Assembly: GCF_000275825.1 (NCBI RefSeq)
Contig: NZ_JH719942.1
Span: 1,428,575-1,492,574 of the forward strand
DNA from: Saprospira grandis DSM 2844
GTDB taxonomy: Bacteria; Bacteroidota; Bacteroidia; Chitinophagales; Saprospiraceae
Direction: 5' to 3'
Length of the DNA: 64,000 bases
Shown here: positions 46,140 to 54,747 of the stretch, in pieces
Position numbering within the stretch: the first letter of the stretch is position 1
How the letters are laid out: each line of letters starts with the position of its first letter
Position numbers and translations under genes: made by a program
Notes under the pieces: model-generated
What the model saw: only the letters and a program-made list of their open reading frames with translations
Told to the model about the DNA's origin: nothing
The model's database searches: none

Positions 46140-46457
46140 CTACATAAGGCCAAGCACCTTAGCAAACTTCATCATTTCGCTGAGGTTGCTAATCTTGAGT
46201 TTCCCGGTAAATACCGCCATTTGGGGATTCTGCTTACCAGAAAGGATCTTGCTAAACACGCTATCAGAAGTTTTGATCACGCATTTGGGCTCATCTTCTA
46301 GGCCTTCGATCACCTCTGCCTTACCATCTTTGATACGGGCAGTGAAATTGCCTCCTTCTTCTCCGGAGATGAGGAAGTGAAACAAACTTTCTTTTCCCTC
46401 AATAGCTTCGGGGTTAATCTTAGCGGGAAGGTTCAATAGGAATTCGCGAACATTCAT
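46140..46457 (-). CDS. SCP2 sterol-carrier-like lipid-binding protein
   Basis: 105 aa, one SCP2 domain: a first helix, then FHFLISGEEGGNFTARIKDG, CVIKTSDSVFSKILSGKQNP and the end MAVFTGKLKISNLSEMMKFA typical of the family (the FxGKLKxxG core). SCP2 domains bind fatty acyl chains or sterol-like lipids in a hydrophobic tunnel in the cytosol. The ligand in bacteria is uncertain. The hydrolase gene lies 51 bp upstream in the same direction, so both may act in lipid turnover (inference). Confidence 0.88.
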   Translation of the reverse strand: MNVREFLLNLPAKINPEAIEGKESLFHFLISGEEGGNFTARIKDGKAEVIEGLEDEPKCVIKTSDSVFSKILSGKQNPQMAVFTGKLKISNLSEMMKFAKVLGLM

Positions 46458-46508
46458 AGTTATTCTATTTTTATTTAGGTACTGCTATATTTTGGAGCAG
46501 GTGGGCCA

Positions 46509-47342
46509 CTACAGTTGGGCCTGCATCCACTGCCAAATATAAGCAAAAAGTTCATCTTGAAAAGCTTCATTGTGCAACTCATGGTAGCCAGCCTCCCAAA
46601 GTTTGAGTTGGGCGATGGGATTGGCCTCGGCAAATTGGCGGCTACCGAGGGGCGAGCAGATACGGTCGGCATTGCCGTGGACCAGCAAGGCGGGCTTTTT
46701 CAGTTGGGGGGCGGTTGCTAGGGCTTTTTGTCCCCATTCGATCATGCCAATGGCGGTTTCTGCGGAGATTTTGGCATGCACCAGCGGATCATTTTGATAA
46801 GCTTGGATAATCTTGGGGTCTTGGCAGAGGGCTTCTAGCTCTAGGCCATTTCCCTGCGAGAAAGCGGGATAAATCTTGCGCATCAGTTTACCTAGAAAGA
46901 GTTGGATGGCTGGGGGCTCAAAAGCTAGGCGGAGCGCCGAGGAGGTAGCGATCACGCCCTGAATAGGCACCTTAGGGTTTTGGATCATATAATTGAGGAC
47001 CAGATTGCCGCCCATAGAGTGGCCATAGAGGAAAGTGGGCAAGCTATTAAACTTGCGTTGGCTTTCCGCCAGTAGTTGATCAATCTCCTTAAAGAGGTCC
47101 TCATATTTGGGCGTATGGCCGCGTTGGCCTTCAGATTGGCCATGCCCGATGCGGTCGGAAGCCAGCAGGGCCCAGCCTCTTTGCGTAAAAAAGTGGGCGA
47201 GATGGGCATATCGGCCAATATGTTCGCCTAATCCGTGGACCAAAAGAACCACTCCTTTGGGCGTTTGCGTATTGGGAAGCCAGCCTTGGCCAAAGATCTT
47301 TTTGCCTTGGGCATTCTTCCAATGAAAGTTATAGGTTTGCAT
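46509..47342 (-). CDS. Alpha/beta hydrolase, monoacylglycerol-lipase-like
   Basis: 277 aa. The serine-aminopeptidase S33 (Hydrolase_4) pattern is clear: LLVHGLGEHIGRYAHLAHFF (oxyanion HG), SDRIGHGQSEGQRGH, nucleophile elbow YGHSMGGNL, then NADRICSP with the acid and GYHELHNE with the catalytic His. This layout is that of monoacylglycerol lipases and lysophospholipases, which cut lipids in the cytosol. The substrate is not proven. It shares direction with SCP2 downstream. Confidence 0.9.
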   Translation of the reverse strand: MQTYNFHWKNAQGKKIFGQGWLPNTQTPKGVVLLVHGLGEHIGRYAHLAHFFTQRGWALLASDRIGHGQSEGQRGHTPKYEDLFKEIDQLLAESQRKFNSLPTFLYGHSMGGNLVLNYMIQNPKVPIQGVIATSSALRLAFEPPAIQLFLGKLMRKIYPAFSQGNGLELEALCQDPKIIQAYQNDPLVHAKISAETAIGMIEWGQKALATAPQLKKPALLVHGNADRICSPLGSRQFAEANPIAQLKLWEAGYHELHNEAFQDELFAYIWQWMQAQL

Positions 47343-47360
47343 AGTTCAGTAAGTATAAAA

Positions 47361-47392
47361 AAGGACCTAAAGTAAAATTACCTTAGGTCCTT
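47361..47392 (-). terminator. Terminator of the S24-family regulator gene
   Basis: 10-bp stem AAGGACCTAA / TTAGGTCCTT with a 12-nt loop and a six-T tail on the minus strand. Confidence 0.85.
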
Positions 47393-47418
47393 GAAAGATA
47401 AGAAAAACTAGCGGAAGA

Positions 47419-48132
47419 TTAAGCCAGGCCGTGAGCGGTTAGGCGGGCCTTCACTTTTAAGATTTGGCGAATCTCCTCTAGATCGACTTGATAAGGGCGA
47501 TAGACCTCATTATCCGAGAGCAGCTCGAGGCCCACCACTTGATTGCTATCGCTGTCTTTAATTCGGCGGATGCGTTTAGTGACCACCGTGTCGGTAACCA
47601 CCACATAGACCCCATTATCTCGGGGCATTTGGTTACGTTCTAGGGCTTCGCAGATCACAAGGTCGCCATTAGTAATATGTGGGAGCATACTATCCCCGCT
47701 AATTTCGAAGGCCAGCAGGGGGCCTTCTAGGCCAGGGACCGAGAAGCGTTTGAACTGCTCTAGGTACTCCTTACTATCTACCGCTAGGGCGTAGCCTGCC
47801 GAGGCCTTATCGGGCACTAGGGTAATATTATTACGGCCCTGGATAATCTTTTCGGCTAGAGAGTGAGTAGGAATTTCGTCGCTATCGCTATTATAGAGTT
47901 GTTCGCTACAGCCAAAAACAAAATTGGCGTTAATATCGAAATGTTCGACCAGCAAGTTAATTTGCTTAACGGTCAGGCTGCGATCTCCTTTAAGGACATT
48001 ATTGATCACATGATTGTAGGTCTCCAGTTTATCGGCAAGATCTGATTTTCCTTTAATTTTATTACTTTTGGTCAGCTCGTCATAGATAAGGCCGAAGCGT
48101 TGGTTGACAATATTTTTACTGAAGTCAGTCAT
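47419..48132 (-). CDS. LexA-like regulator: helix-turn-helix plus S24 self-cleaving peptidase domain
   Basis: 237 aa. N-terminal HTH of about 75 residues (KSDLADKLETYNHVINNVLKG, resembling phage cI or XRE). The C-terminal S24 domain keeps the working parts: cleavage site SAGY (Ala112-Gly113), nucleophile Ser148 in SGDSMLPH and Lys186 in VVTKRI. Such proteins cut themselves when RecA filaments form and so release target genes; others respond differently. The domain order is more like phage repressors than LexA itself. The gene is divergent from the small XRE gene at 48381, which may be its target. Confidence 0.87.
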   Translation of the reverse strand: MTDFSKNIVNQRFGLIYDELTKSNKIKGKSDLADKLETYNHVINNVLKGDRSLTVKQINLLVEHFDINANFVFGCSEQLYNSDSDEIPTHSLAEKIIQGRNNITLVPDKASAGYALAVDSKEYLEQFKRFSVPGLEGPLLAFEISGDSMLPHITNGDLVICEALERNQMPRDNGVYVVVTDTVVTKRIRRIKDSDSNQVVGLELLSDNEVYRPYQVDLEEIRQILKVKARLTAHGLA

Positions 48133-48263
48133 ATAGCTATAGAATTCGTTTGCGCCCAGCCAACTAGCAACATAAAGTTGTAATTAATAAAATACTGGCC
48201 AAAGGAGCAACAAAAAGTTTTAAATACTTATGTTTCAAACAATTAGGCCTTAAAATTAGTATT

Positions 48264-48291
48264 TTTGGCAAAAAATAAACGCATATGTTTG
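48264..48291 (+). promoter_or_regulatory. Promoter-like sequence for the XRE gene
   Basis: TTTG (48264-48267) and, 16 nt later, TATGTTTG (48284-48291), a perfect TAnnTTTG box. Transcription would begin after 48291, which supports the ATG at 48381 over an in-frame ATG at 48285. On the other strand a TTTG followed after 16 nt by TATTTTAT points at the S24 gene. Confidence 0.45.
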
Positions 48292-48380
48292 GATATTTTT
48301 CGATAAAAAACAATTTATATCCATTTACTTTTGGGTTTTGCCTTCTTTTTGTTGCTTGTATATCGGAGTCTGCACCAAAG

Positions 48381-48602
48381 ATGGATTGGCCCAACGACTT
48401 GGGGGAGCAAATTCGATTGGAGCGGCAGCGGCGGGCCTGGAGCCAGGAGGAATTGGCAGAGGGTTTGGGGATATCCTTAGAGAGTTTGCGTTTAATTGAG
48501 GCGGGGCGGGCCACGCCTATTTATGAAAAGCTAGACGAGATAGAAGCCTTTTTAGGGATCAAAATAGATAAAAGCCAGTTAGACAGTTTAGCAACTTTTT
48601 AG
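48381..48602 (+). CDS. Small XRE-family HTH protein
   Basis: 73 aa from the ATG at 48381. The whole chain is a Cro/cI-type HTH: LGEQIRLERQRRAWSQEELA, EGLGISLESLRLIEAGR, then a closing helix. An in-frame ATG at 48285 would add 32 residues with a hydrophobic stretch, but that ATG falls inside the promoter box, so I prefer the short form. DNA-binding regulator, target unknown; divergent to the LexA-like gene and 37 bp before the MarR gene. Confidence 0.78.
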   Translation: MDWPNDLGEQIRLERQRRAWSQEELAEGLGISLESLRLIEAGRATPIYEKLDEIEAFLGIKIDKSQLDSLATF

Positions 48603-48639
48603 GCTTAAAATTGTCTAATAACTAACAACTTAAAGCAAG

Positions 48640-49095
48640 ATGAAAATAGAGGAAGAGATCAACCAACAACGTCCATTTAAAAGTATGTATCATAAGGTAG
48701 GAGTCAATATTTTGTTTACGGCCTCTTGGCTCAGTAAGCTACAGACCGATGTTTTGAAGCCCTATGATTTATCGGTGCAGCAATTTAATATTTTGCGGAT
48801 TTTGCGGGGGATGCGGGGCAAGCCGGCCACCGTCAAGTTATTGACAGAGCGCATGATTGACAAGACCTCTAATGCTTCTCGTTTGGTGGAGAAATTGCAG
48901 CGCAAGGGTTTGGTTTTGCGAAAATCTTGCAAGCAGGACCGTCGGCGGGTAGACATTTACATTGAGGAGGAGGGCTTAAAGGTATTGGCAGAGGCTTCTG
49001 CCCAACTAGAGGTCCAGATGGCAGATTGCATGAGTCATTTGGAGCAAGAAGAGGCTGGGCAGCTTAGTAATTTATTGGATCAGTTGAGAGGTTAG
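48640..49095 (+). CDS. MarR-family transcriptional regulator
   Basis: 151 aa. A typical MarR winged helix: LSVQQFNILRILRGM (helix before the HTH), VKLLTERMIDKTSNASRLVEKLQRKGLV (recognition helix), then the wing with KSCKQDRRRVDIYI (DxR wing arginines) and a dimerising C-terminal helix. MarR proteins repress genes until a small ligand binds. Ligand and targets are not visible. Follows the XRE gene closely and may be co-transcribed. Confidence 0.92.
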   Translation: MKIEEEINQQRPFKSMYHKVGVNILFTASWLSKLQTDVLKPYDLSVQQFNILRILRGMRGKPATVKLLTERMIDKTSNASRLVEKLQRKGLVLRKSCKQDRRRVDIYIEEEGLKVLAEASAQLEVQMADCMSHLEQEEAGQLSNLLDQLRG

Positions 49096-49106
49096 GATAT
49101 TTTTTT

Positions 49107-49338
49107 GGGGCTGCCCCTTCCGCCAGCTTAACAACCAGCGCAAAGCGGTACCGCTTTGCGAAGCAATACAAAATGAGGGTTAAAACCCTCATGAATTATC
49201 GGCCGGGTCGGGCTGTGCCGGGCTCGCAGGTCTGCTCGGCCCTGCAGCCGCCTGCGGCGGCTTTGGTCTGGCCTTCGGCCCCCCTATCCATCCCTCAGCC
49301 GAGTCGCTGCGCTCCTTTGCGGCGGCTTTGCCGCCTGT
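49107..49338 (+). repeat. GC-rich multi-hairpin repeat, copy 21, interrupted by an 80-bp palindrome-bearing insert (GGCTG/CAGCC type)
   Basis: The left arm (normally CCCGCCC/GGGCGGG) is split at 49118-49200 by a piece with two hairpins: GCAAAGCGGTACCGCTTTGC (49140-49159, perfect palindrome) and GAGGGTT-AA-AACCCTC. The rest is regular: GCCGCC-TGC-GGCGGC, GGCC/GGCC. Confidence 0.83.
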
Positions 49339-49446
49339 TAATCGCAAAAAGGGCAAGAATGCTAAAGCTGGCTTTCTTTTTTTTGGGATAAAAAAATTAC
49401 ATTTGTTCGCAAGATTTTCTTTTTACGCAACCAAAATTTGTAGGAC

Positions 49447-49797
49447 GTGGGATTTGACAAAAAGGACCAGCGCTTCGAGAGTGTTTTCTCGCGCAAAGTA
49501 AAAGCGGGCAAACGCCGAACGTACTTCTTTGATGTACGGCAGACCAGAGGGAATGATTATTATGTGACCATTACGGAGAGTACGCGCCGTTTTGAGGATG
49601 ACAGTTACTCTAGACACAAGATTTTCTTATACAAAGAGGACTTCAATCGTTTTGTCCAGAGCTTAAACGATGTGGTTGATCATGTTAAAACGGAGTTGTT
49701 GCCAGACTACGACTACGAAGAATACAGCCGTCGTTATGAAGAAGGTAGCGAATGGGAATTTGATCAGAACGACAACTCTGATGGAGAGGGCTGGTAG
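49447..49797 (+). CDS. DUF3276 / PUR-alpha-like nucleic-acid-binding protein
   Basis: 116 aa from a GTG at 49447; an in-frame TAG lies two codons upstream, so no longer start is possible. The core FSRKVKAGKRRTYFFDVRQT, DYYVTITESTRRFEDDSYSRHKIFLYKEDFNRFV is the PUR repeat of bacterial PUR proteins, which bind single-stranded DNA or RNA. The acidic tail is usual. Widely conserved in Bacteroidota. Preceded by repeat copy 21 and followed by a strong terminator. Confidence 0.9.
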   Translation: MGFDKKDQRFESVFSRKVKAGKRRTYFFDVRQTRGNDYYVTITESTRRFEDDSYSRHKIFLYKEDFNRFVQSLNDVVDHVKTELLPDYDYEEYSRRYEEGSEWEFDQNDNSDGEGW

Positions 49798-49811
49798 GCC
49801 TTGCTCCCAAC

Positions 49812-49850
49812 AAAAAACCCCCTTTTCTGATTTAGAAAAGGGGGTTTTTT
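49812..49850 (+). terminator. Strong terminator after the DUF3276 gene
   Basis: 17-bp perfect stem (six A, five C, then TTTTCT on one arm; complement on the other) with a 5-nt loop. Works on the plus strand with its own T run and could work in both directions. Confidence 0.92.
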
Positions 49851-49865
49851 GTTTTGCGTTTAGCA

Positions 49866-50000
49866 GGGCGCAAAGCGCCCGCAGGCTGAGGGATGGATAA
49901 GGGGGGCCGCAGGCCAGACCGAGCCGCTGAAAGCGGCGAAGGGCCGAGCGAGCAGCGAGCCCTGACACAGCCCGACCCAGCCGCAGGCTGGGGCAGCCCC
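49866..50000 (-). repeat. GC-rich multi-hairpin repeat, copy 22 (GGCTG/CAGCC type)
   Basis: Left arm is CCCAGCC/GGCTGGG where copies 2, 16, 19 and 25 have CCCGCCC/GGGCGGG, a matched change on both sides. Others: GCCGC/GCGGC, GGGCGC-TTT-GCGCCC. Confidence 0.87.
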
Positions 50001-50016
50001 AAAACAGCATCCTAGC

Positions 50017-52809
50017 TTAAGACTTCATTACTTCTTTGAGCTTTGCTCTGAGAAAATCGGCGGTATAAGAGCCTTCAATTTTGAGCATTTCTTCTGGGCT
50101 ACCTTGGAAGAGGAGTTGGCCGCCATTTTTGCCGCCTTCAGCGCCAAGGTCAATAATATAATCGGCAGATTTGATGACCTCCATATTGTGTTCGATAACG
50201 ATCACGCTATGGCCAGCCTCTACCAATGCATTAAAGGCATCTAGTAGTTTTTTGATATCGTGAAAATGCAGGCCGGTGGTGGGTTCATCAAAAATGAAGA
50301 GGATATGTGGCGTTCGGCCTTCGTCTTTGCCTAAAAAAGCGGCCAGTTTTACCCTTTGGGCCTCTCCACCAGAGAGCGTACTAGATGACTGTCCGAGGCG
50401 GATATAGCCCAGGCCGACATCGGCTAGGGGTTGGAGTTTGCGGACAATATCTTTTTGGTCCTGAAAAAAGAGCAGGGCTTCCTCTACCGTCATTTCCAAG
50501 ACATCATAGATCGATTTATCATTATACTTTACGGCTAGCACCTCTTTTTGGAAACGTTGGCCATTGCAATCTTCACAGATCAGGCGAACATCGGCGAGGA
50601 ACTGCATAGACACGACTGTTTCGCCTTCGCCTTTGCAGCTTTCGCAGCGGCCCGCCTCTACATTAAAGGAAAAATGCTTGGGCTTAAAATTTTGCATTTT
50701 GGCCGTATGCTGTTTGGCAAAAAGCTTACGGATGGCATCATAGGCCTTTACATAAGTGACGGGATTGGAGCGAGAAGAGCGGCCAATTGGCGATTGATTG
50801 ACCATTTCGATTTGGCCAATTTGCTCATAATCTCCTGTTAGGGACTTAAAGGCGCCAGGTTTTTTCTTGCTATCTTCTCCAAGGGCTCGCAAAAGCGCAG
50901 GATATAAAATGCTCTTGACCAGGGTTGTTTTTCCGCTACCGCTCACGCCTGTTACCACCGAAAAGCTATGCAGGGGAAAATTGACGTCAATATTCTTGAG
51001 GTTATGTTCTGCGGCACCTTCTAGGCGGATAAAGCTATGGGGTTTTCGGCGATTATCGGGCAAGGGAATACTCATGCGGCCGCTCATATACTTAGCGGTG
51101 AGGCTATCGGCTGCGGTGCTATGAATTTCGGGATAGGGACCAGCAAAAATAATTTCTCCGCCATGCACGCCCGCAAAAGGGCCTACATCAATCAGGTAAT
51201 CGGCTTGGGCGATAATATCCTCTTCATGTTCGACCACCACCACGGTATTTCCCAAATCGCGCAACTTGCGCAAGACCTTAATCAGGCGGTCTGTATCTCT
51301 GGGGTGCAGCCCAATGCTGGGTTCATCTAGGACATAGAGCGAGCTCGTTAGGTTGCTGCCCAGCGTTCTGGTAAGGTGAATACGTTGAATTTCTCCGCCA
51401 GAAAGGCTAGCCGACAGTCGGTCTAGGCTAAGATAGCTCAGGCCAACCTCCAGCATAATATTCAGGCGGCTTTTGATTTCTTCCAGCAGGCGGTCGGCAA
51501 TTTCGGCCTCTTGTGGGCTTAGTTCTAGTTTATCGAGGACGTCCACCAACTGATCGATGGGCATTTGGACCAATTGGCCAATATGGTAGCCATTGATTTT
51601 TATGTAGAGGGCTTCGGGGCGAAGGCGAGTTCCATGACAGGCGGGGCAAACTGTTTTCCCTCGGTATCGGGCCAACATCACTCGGTTTTGGATTTTGTAG
51701 GAATGGCTTTCGAGGTCCTCAAAAAAGCCATTGATTCCCGCAAAATGCTTATTTCCCTCCCAGAGGTCCTTCCGTTGTTGGGCATTGAGTTCTCGGTAAG
51801 GGCGGTGGACTGGAAAATCGAACTTATCCGCTACTTTGAGTAATTTTTTGAGCCAGCGGCTGGCCTTATCTCCACGCCAGCAGGCCACGGCATCCTCAAA
51901 AATGGATTTTTGTTTATTGGGAATTACTTTTTCCTCATCGATACCTAGGGCTTTGCCATAGCCTTCGCAGGCGGGGCAGGCGCCCAAAGAGCTATTAAAA
52001 TTAAAGAGTTGGGGGCTGGGTTCTTCAAAGCTTTGGCCGTCCAGTTCAAAGCGAGTACTAAAGCTATGCAACTGGCCATCTAGGCAATCAATAAAGCAAC
52101 GGCCAAGGCCCTCCTGAAAGGCAGAGTCAACGGAATCTGCAATTCGTTTATTGTTTTCGGCATCGTCTTTGTTTATGACAAATCGATCAATCAGAAGATA
52201 AGGAACGGCCTCCGTTTTGGGCAGTTCTGCTTCTAAAAGTTCTTGTATTTTACGTGTTTTGCCCTCCCATTGCAAGCGAGTATAGCCTTTTTGGAGGAGT
52301 AGATCTAGGCTTTGTTCTAGGCTTCGGCCTTGGAGCAAAACAGGAGCGAGTAAAAGGACCTTTTGGCCATTTTCTAGCTGATGTAAAAAATCAATCACAT
52401 CGGTTACCGATTGCTTCTTAACTTCTTGGCCAGAAATTGGCGAAAAAGTATGTCCTACTCTAGCAAAAAGCACTCGGAGGTAATCATAAACTTCGGTTAG
52501 GGTGCCTACTGTAGATCTAGCGTTTTTATTGCCCACTCTTTGCTCAATAGCAATAGCGGGACAAAGGCCGCTAATTTGATCTACTTCGGGCTTTTTCATC
52601 CGCATCAAAAATTGTCGAGCATAAGAAGATAAACTCTCGACATAGCGGCGCTGCCCTTCTGCATAGAGGGTGTCCATGGTCAAAGATGATTTTCCCGAAC
52701 CCGAAACGCCAGTCACTACGACCAACTGATGATAGGGAATTTCTACATCTACGTTTTTAAGGTTGTTGGCATTGGCCCCCTTAATGCGAATTGATTTTTT
52801 TTCTCTCAT
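50017..52809 (-). CDS. uvrA: Excinuclease ABC subunit A
   Basis: 930 aa from the ATG at 52809 (MREKKSIRIKGANANNLKNV); the longer frame adds 39 unlikely residues. UvrA finds bulky DNA damage and loads UvrB in nucleotide excision repair. Both ATPase halves are intact: Walker A GVSGSGKSS (34-42) and GVSGSGKTT, signatures LSGGEIQR and LSGGEAQR, and zinc fingers CPACEG/CPACHG and CESCKGEGE/CEDCNGQ. Length is normal. It is divergent from the ECF sigma gene with 386 bp between them. Confidence 0.96.
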   Translation of the reverse strand: MREKKSIRIKGANANNLKNVDVEIPYHQLVVVTGVSGSGKSSLTMDTLYAEGQRRYVESLSSYARQFLMRMKKPEVDQISGLCPAIAIEQRVGNKNARSTVGTLTEVYDYLRVLFARVGHTFSPISGQEVKKQSVTDVIDFLHQLENGQKVLLLAPVLLQGRSLEQSLDLLLQKGYTRLQWEGKTRKIQELLEAELPKTEAVPYLLIDRFVINKDDAENNKRIADSVDSAFQEGLGRCFIDCLDGQLHSFSTRFELDGQSFEEPSPQLFNFNSSLGACPACEGYGKALGIDEEKVIPNKQKSIFEDAVACWRGDKASRWLKKLLKVADKFDFPVHRPYRELNAQQRKDLWEGNKHFAGINGFFEDLESHSYKIQNRVMLARYRGKTVCPACHGTRLRPEALYIKINGYHIGQLVQMPIDQLVDVLDKLELSPQEAEIADRLLEEIKSRLNIMLEVGLSYLSLDRLSASLSGGEIQRIHLTRTLGSNLTSSLYVLDEPSIGLHPRDTDRLIKVLRKLRDLGNTVVVVEHEEDIIAQADYLIDVGPFAGVHGGEIIFAGPYPEIHSTAADSLTAKYMSGRMSIPLPDNRRKPHSFIRLEGAAEHNLKNIDVNFPLHSFSVVTGVSGSGKTTLVKSILYPALLRALGEDSKKKPGAFKSLTGDYEQIGQIEMVNQSPIGRSSRSNPVTYVKAYDAIRKLFAKQHTAKMQNFKPKHFSFNVEAGRCESCKGEGETVVSMQFLADVRLICEDCNGQRFQKEVLAVKYNDKSIYDVLEMTVEEALLFFQDQKDIVRKLQPLADVGLGYIRLGQSSSTLSGGEAQRVKLAAFLGKDEGRTPHILFIFDEPTTGLHFHDIKKLLDAFNALVEAGHSVIVIEHNMEVIKSADYIIDLGAEGGKNGGQLLFQGSPEEMLKIEGSYTADFLRAKLKEVMKS

Positions 52810-53195
52810 CTTGCAACCTTTCAGGCAATTGTGCGTAATCTTAAGGAAAACTAAAAAATGGGTCCTCGCTGCGGCAAAAAATAATGTCCCACAGCTAATT
52901 ATTAGGCCCACAAAGATAAAAAACAAACTTGGACATAGGCCAATTCCCTAAATAATGAATTATATTTGCGCCTAGCCCCCAATACTCCAAAAAAAATAAC
53001 CTTCTCCTCTAATAAGAAAAAACAAGCTTTGCCTATCGTACAAAGATTTACACCTTTAGTTCAAATTTCCTAGTTCTTAAACATGCGCCTTGGGCCACTC
53101 CTTAAATCTGTTCACTCCTTACCTTATGGGCATAGTCTGCCCAGAACAGCCTGTCCTAGGACTGCATACTCTTGTTGTACCTAAAAAATACTGCC
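52810..53195. other. Divergent promoter region between uvrA and the ECF sigma gene
   Basis: No gene seen. AT-rich; a perfect TAnnTTTG box, TATATTTG, stands at 52961-52968 facing the sigma gene, but without a clear TTTG upstream at the right distance. Short hairpin GGGC-ATAGTCT-GCCC near 53127. Confidence 0.35.
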
Positions 53196-53777
53196 ATGAC
53201 CTGTAAATCTGCTCACGATCGGGACCTTATCCGTAGCTATATGCAAGGAGACGAAAAGTCTTTTGAAAACCTATTGAACAAGCATAAAGCTAGAATTTAT
53301 ACCTCTATCTATATGTTTGTCAAAGATAAGGATCTAGCCAATGATCTTTTCCAAGAGACTTTCATCAAAATTATCGACACTTTTCGCTCTGGCCGCTACA
53401 ATGAAGAAGGCAAATTTCTTCAATGGGCTTTGCGCATCTCTTACAATCTTTGTGTCGATCATTTCCGCAAGAATAAGCGCCGGCCTACGGTGGCCGCCAG
53501 CGATGATTTTGATATCCTGGACATCCTTAAAGTCAATGAGGATAATCAAGAAACTCGCATCATGAAGCGCCAAACCTACGATAAAGTCCGCCAACTGGTC
53601 GATTGCCTACCTAAAGAACAACGCGAGGTCATTATCCTCCGCCATTATGCCGAGCTTTCTTTCAAAGAAATTGCTCAGCTCACCAAAGTAAGCATCAATA
53701 CGGCTTTGGGCCGCATGCGCTATGCTTTGATCAATATTCGCCGAATGATTGAGGAACGACAGATTTCACTTCAATAA
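53196..53777 (+). CDS. ECF-type RNA polymerase sigma factor
   Basis: 193 aa from the ATG at 53196 (a TTG eight codons earlier is weaker). Region 2: LANDLFQETFIKIIDTFRSG and WALRISYNLCVDHFRK (the -10 binding helices). Region 4: LPKEQREVIILRHYAELSFKEIAQLTKVSINTALGRMRYAL, the -35 binding HTH. No anti-sigma gene follows: the next gene is maf on the other strand, so regulation may be transcriptional or through a distant partner. Confidence 0.92.
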   Translation: MTCKSAHDRDLIRSYMQGDEKSFENLLNKHKARIYTSIYMFVKDKDLANDLFQETFIKIIDTFRSGRYNEEGKFLQWALRISYNLCVDHFRKNKRRPTVAASDDFDILDILKVNEDNQETRIMKRQTYDKVRQLVDCLPKEQREVIILRHYAELSFKEIAQLTKVSINTALGRMRYALINIRRMIEERQISLQ

Positions 53778-53835
53778 GTCTTATCTTATGTTTTGGTTAC
53801 AGTTTTTTTTGCCTTTTTTTTCAAGGGCTATAAAA

Positions 53836-53865
53836 AAAGCGACTTGCTGCTGAGCGAGTCGCTTT
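53836..53865 (+). terminator. Terminator of the sigma factor gene
   Basis: 9-bp stem AAAGCGACT / AGTCGCTTT with a 12-nt loop, then TTTTTTG. Stands 13 bp before repeat copy 23. Confidence 0.8.
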
Positions 53866-53878
53866 TTTTGTTGTTTTT

Positions 53879-54089
53879 GGGGCCTCCGCTGCGGCTTCGC
53901 CTTGCGGCGGTTACTCCCTTCGGTCGTCGAACTGCGAACTAAAGTTCTTGTTGTCGTTTCAGGGCTCGCAGGTCTGCTCGGCCCTTCGTTTTTTCGCTGC
54001 GCTCAAAAACTCGGTCTGGCCTTCGGCCACCCTTTCACATCGCTAGGCCGAGGCGCTATGCGCCTTTGCGGCGGCTTTGCCGCCTGTAG
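53879..54089 (+). repeat. GC-rich multi-hairpin repeat, copy 23, with cassette (GGCCT/AGGCC type)
   Basis: 48-bp cassette at 53909-53956 has stem GAACT-AA-AGTTC, where other cassettes have GCCCT/AGGGC. Other arms: A/T-rich GTTTTTTCG/CTCAAAAAC, GGCC/GGCC, then two outer arms GAGGCGC/GCGCCT and GCGGC/GCCGC. Confidence 0.86.
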
Positions 54090-54094
54090 GAGCG

Positions 54095-54712
54095 CTATTT
54101 TTTTTGGTCCAAAATAGTTTGGTAATCGCAAAGGGCGGCAAATAGTTGTTGGCTGGGTAGGCCCACAATATTAAAGTAGCTGCCTTGAATGCCTTTAATG
54201 CCAATCAGGCCGATCCATTCTTGGATAGCGTAGCTGCCGGCCTTATCAAAGGGTTGAAAATGAGTGACGTAATACTCAATTTGTTGGTCGGTCAGCTCGG
54301 CAAATTCTACTTTAGAGCTGCCCACAATATTGTAGCGTTTTTCTTGGGCCCAAAGGCAAACAGCGGTACGGACCTCATGCGTTTTGCCCGATAAGGCCCT
54401 TAAAAAGGCCTTGGCTTCTTCTGTGGATTGGGGTTTTTCGTAGCTATTTTCGGCATCAATGACGGTAGTATCTGAACAGAGGAGGAGTTGTTCGGGTTTC
54501 TTTAGTAGGTGCAGCACCGAGCGGGCCTTTTTTTGGGCCAAAAAGAGGGCGATATCGGCTAGGGGGAGAGTAGGGGGATAATCCTCTTCTACATTTTGGG
54601 CAATTTGCTGAAAGCGCAGGCCCATATCTCGCAGCAGTTGTTGTCTTCTGGGCGATTTGGAGGCTAAAAGGATTTCTAGTTTGGGAAAAAACAAAGGAAT
54701 AGAAGCAGACAT
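54095..54712 (-). CDS. maf: Maf-like nucleotide pyrophosphatase
   Basis: 205 aa. Start of the domain ILLASKSPRRQQLLRDMGLRF is the classic Maf motif (S-x-S-P-R-R); LLCSDTTVID and GKTHEVRTAVCL follow, with QEWIGLIGIKGIQGSYFNIVGLP near the end as in other Maf proteins. They hydrolyse non-canonical or modified nucleoside triphosphates and affect septum formation in Bacillus. Single gene flanked by two repeat copies. Confidence 0.92.
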   Translation of the reverse strand: MSASIPLFFPKLEILLASKSPRRQQLLRDMGLRFQQIAQNVEEDYPPTLPLADIALFLAQKKARSVLHLLKKPEQLLLCSDTTVIDAENSYEKPQSTEEAKAFLRALSGKTHEVRTAVCLWAQEKRYNIVGSSKVEFAELTDQQIEYYVTHFQPFDKAGSYAIQEWIGLIGIKGIQGSYFNIVGLPSQQLFAALCDYQTILDQKK

Positions 54713-54747
54713 AAATATAGATATGATGGTCCAATAAAAGGTTTTGC

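Noticed and set aside
48285..48380. Membrane-anchored form of the XRE protein
   Set aside because: Its ATG overlaps a perfect TAnnTTTG box; the short form is a complete HTH.
52810..52926. N-terminal extension of UvrA
   Set aside because: Family start MREKKSIRIKGANANNLKN fits the ATG at 52809.
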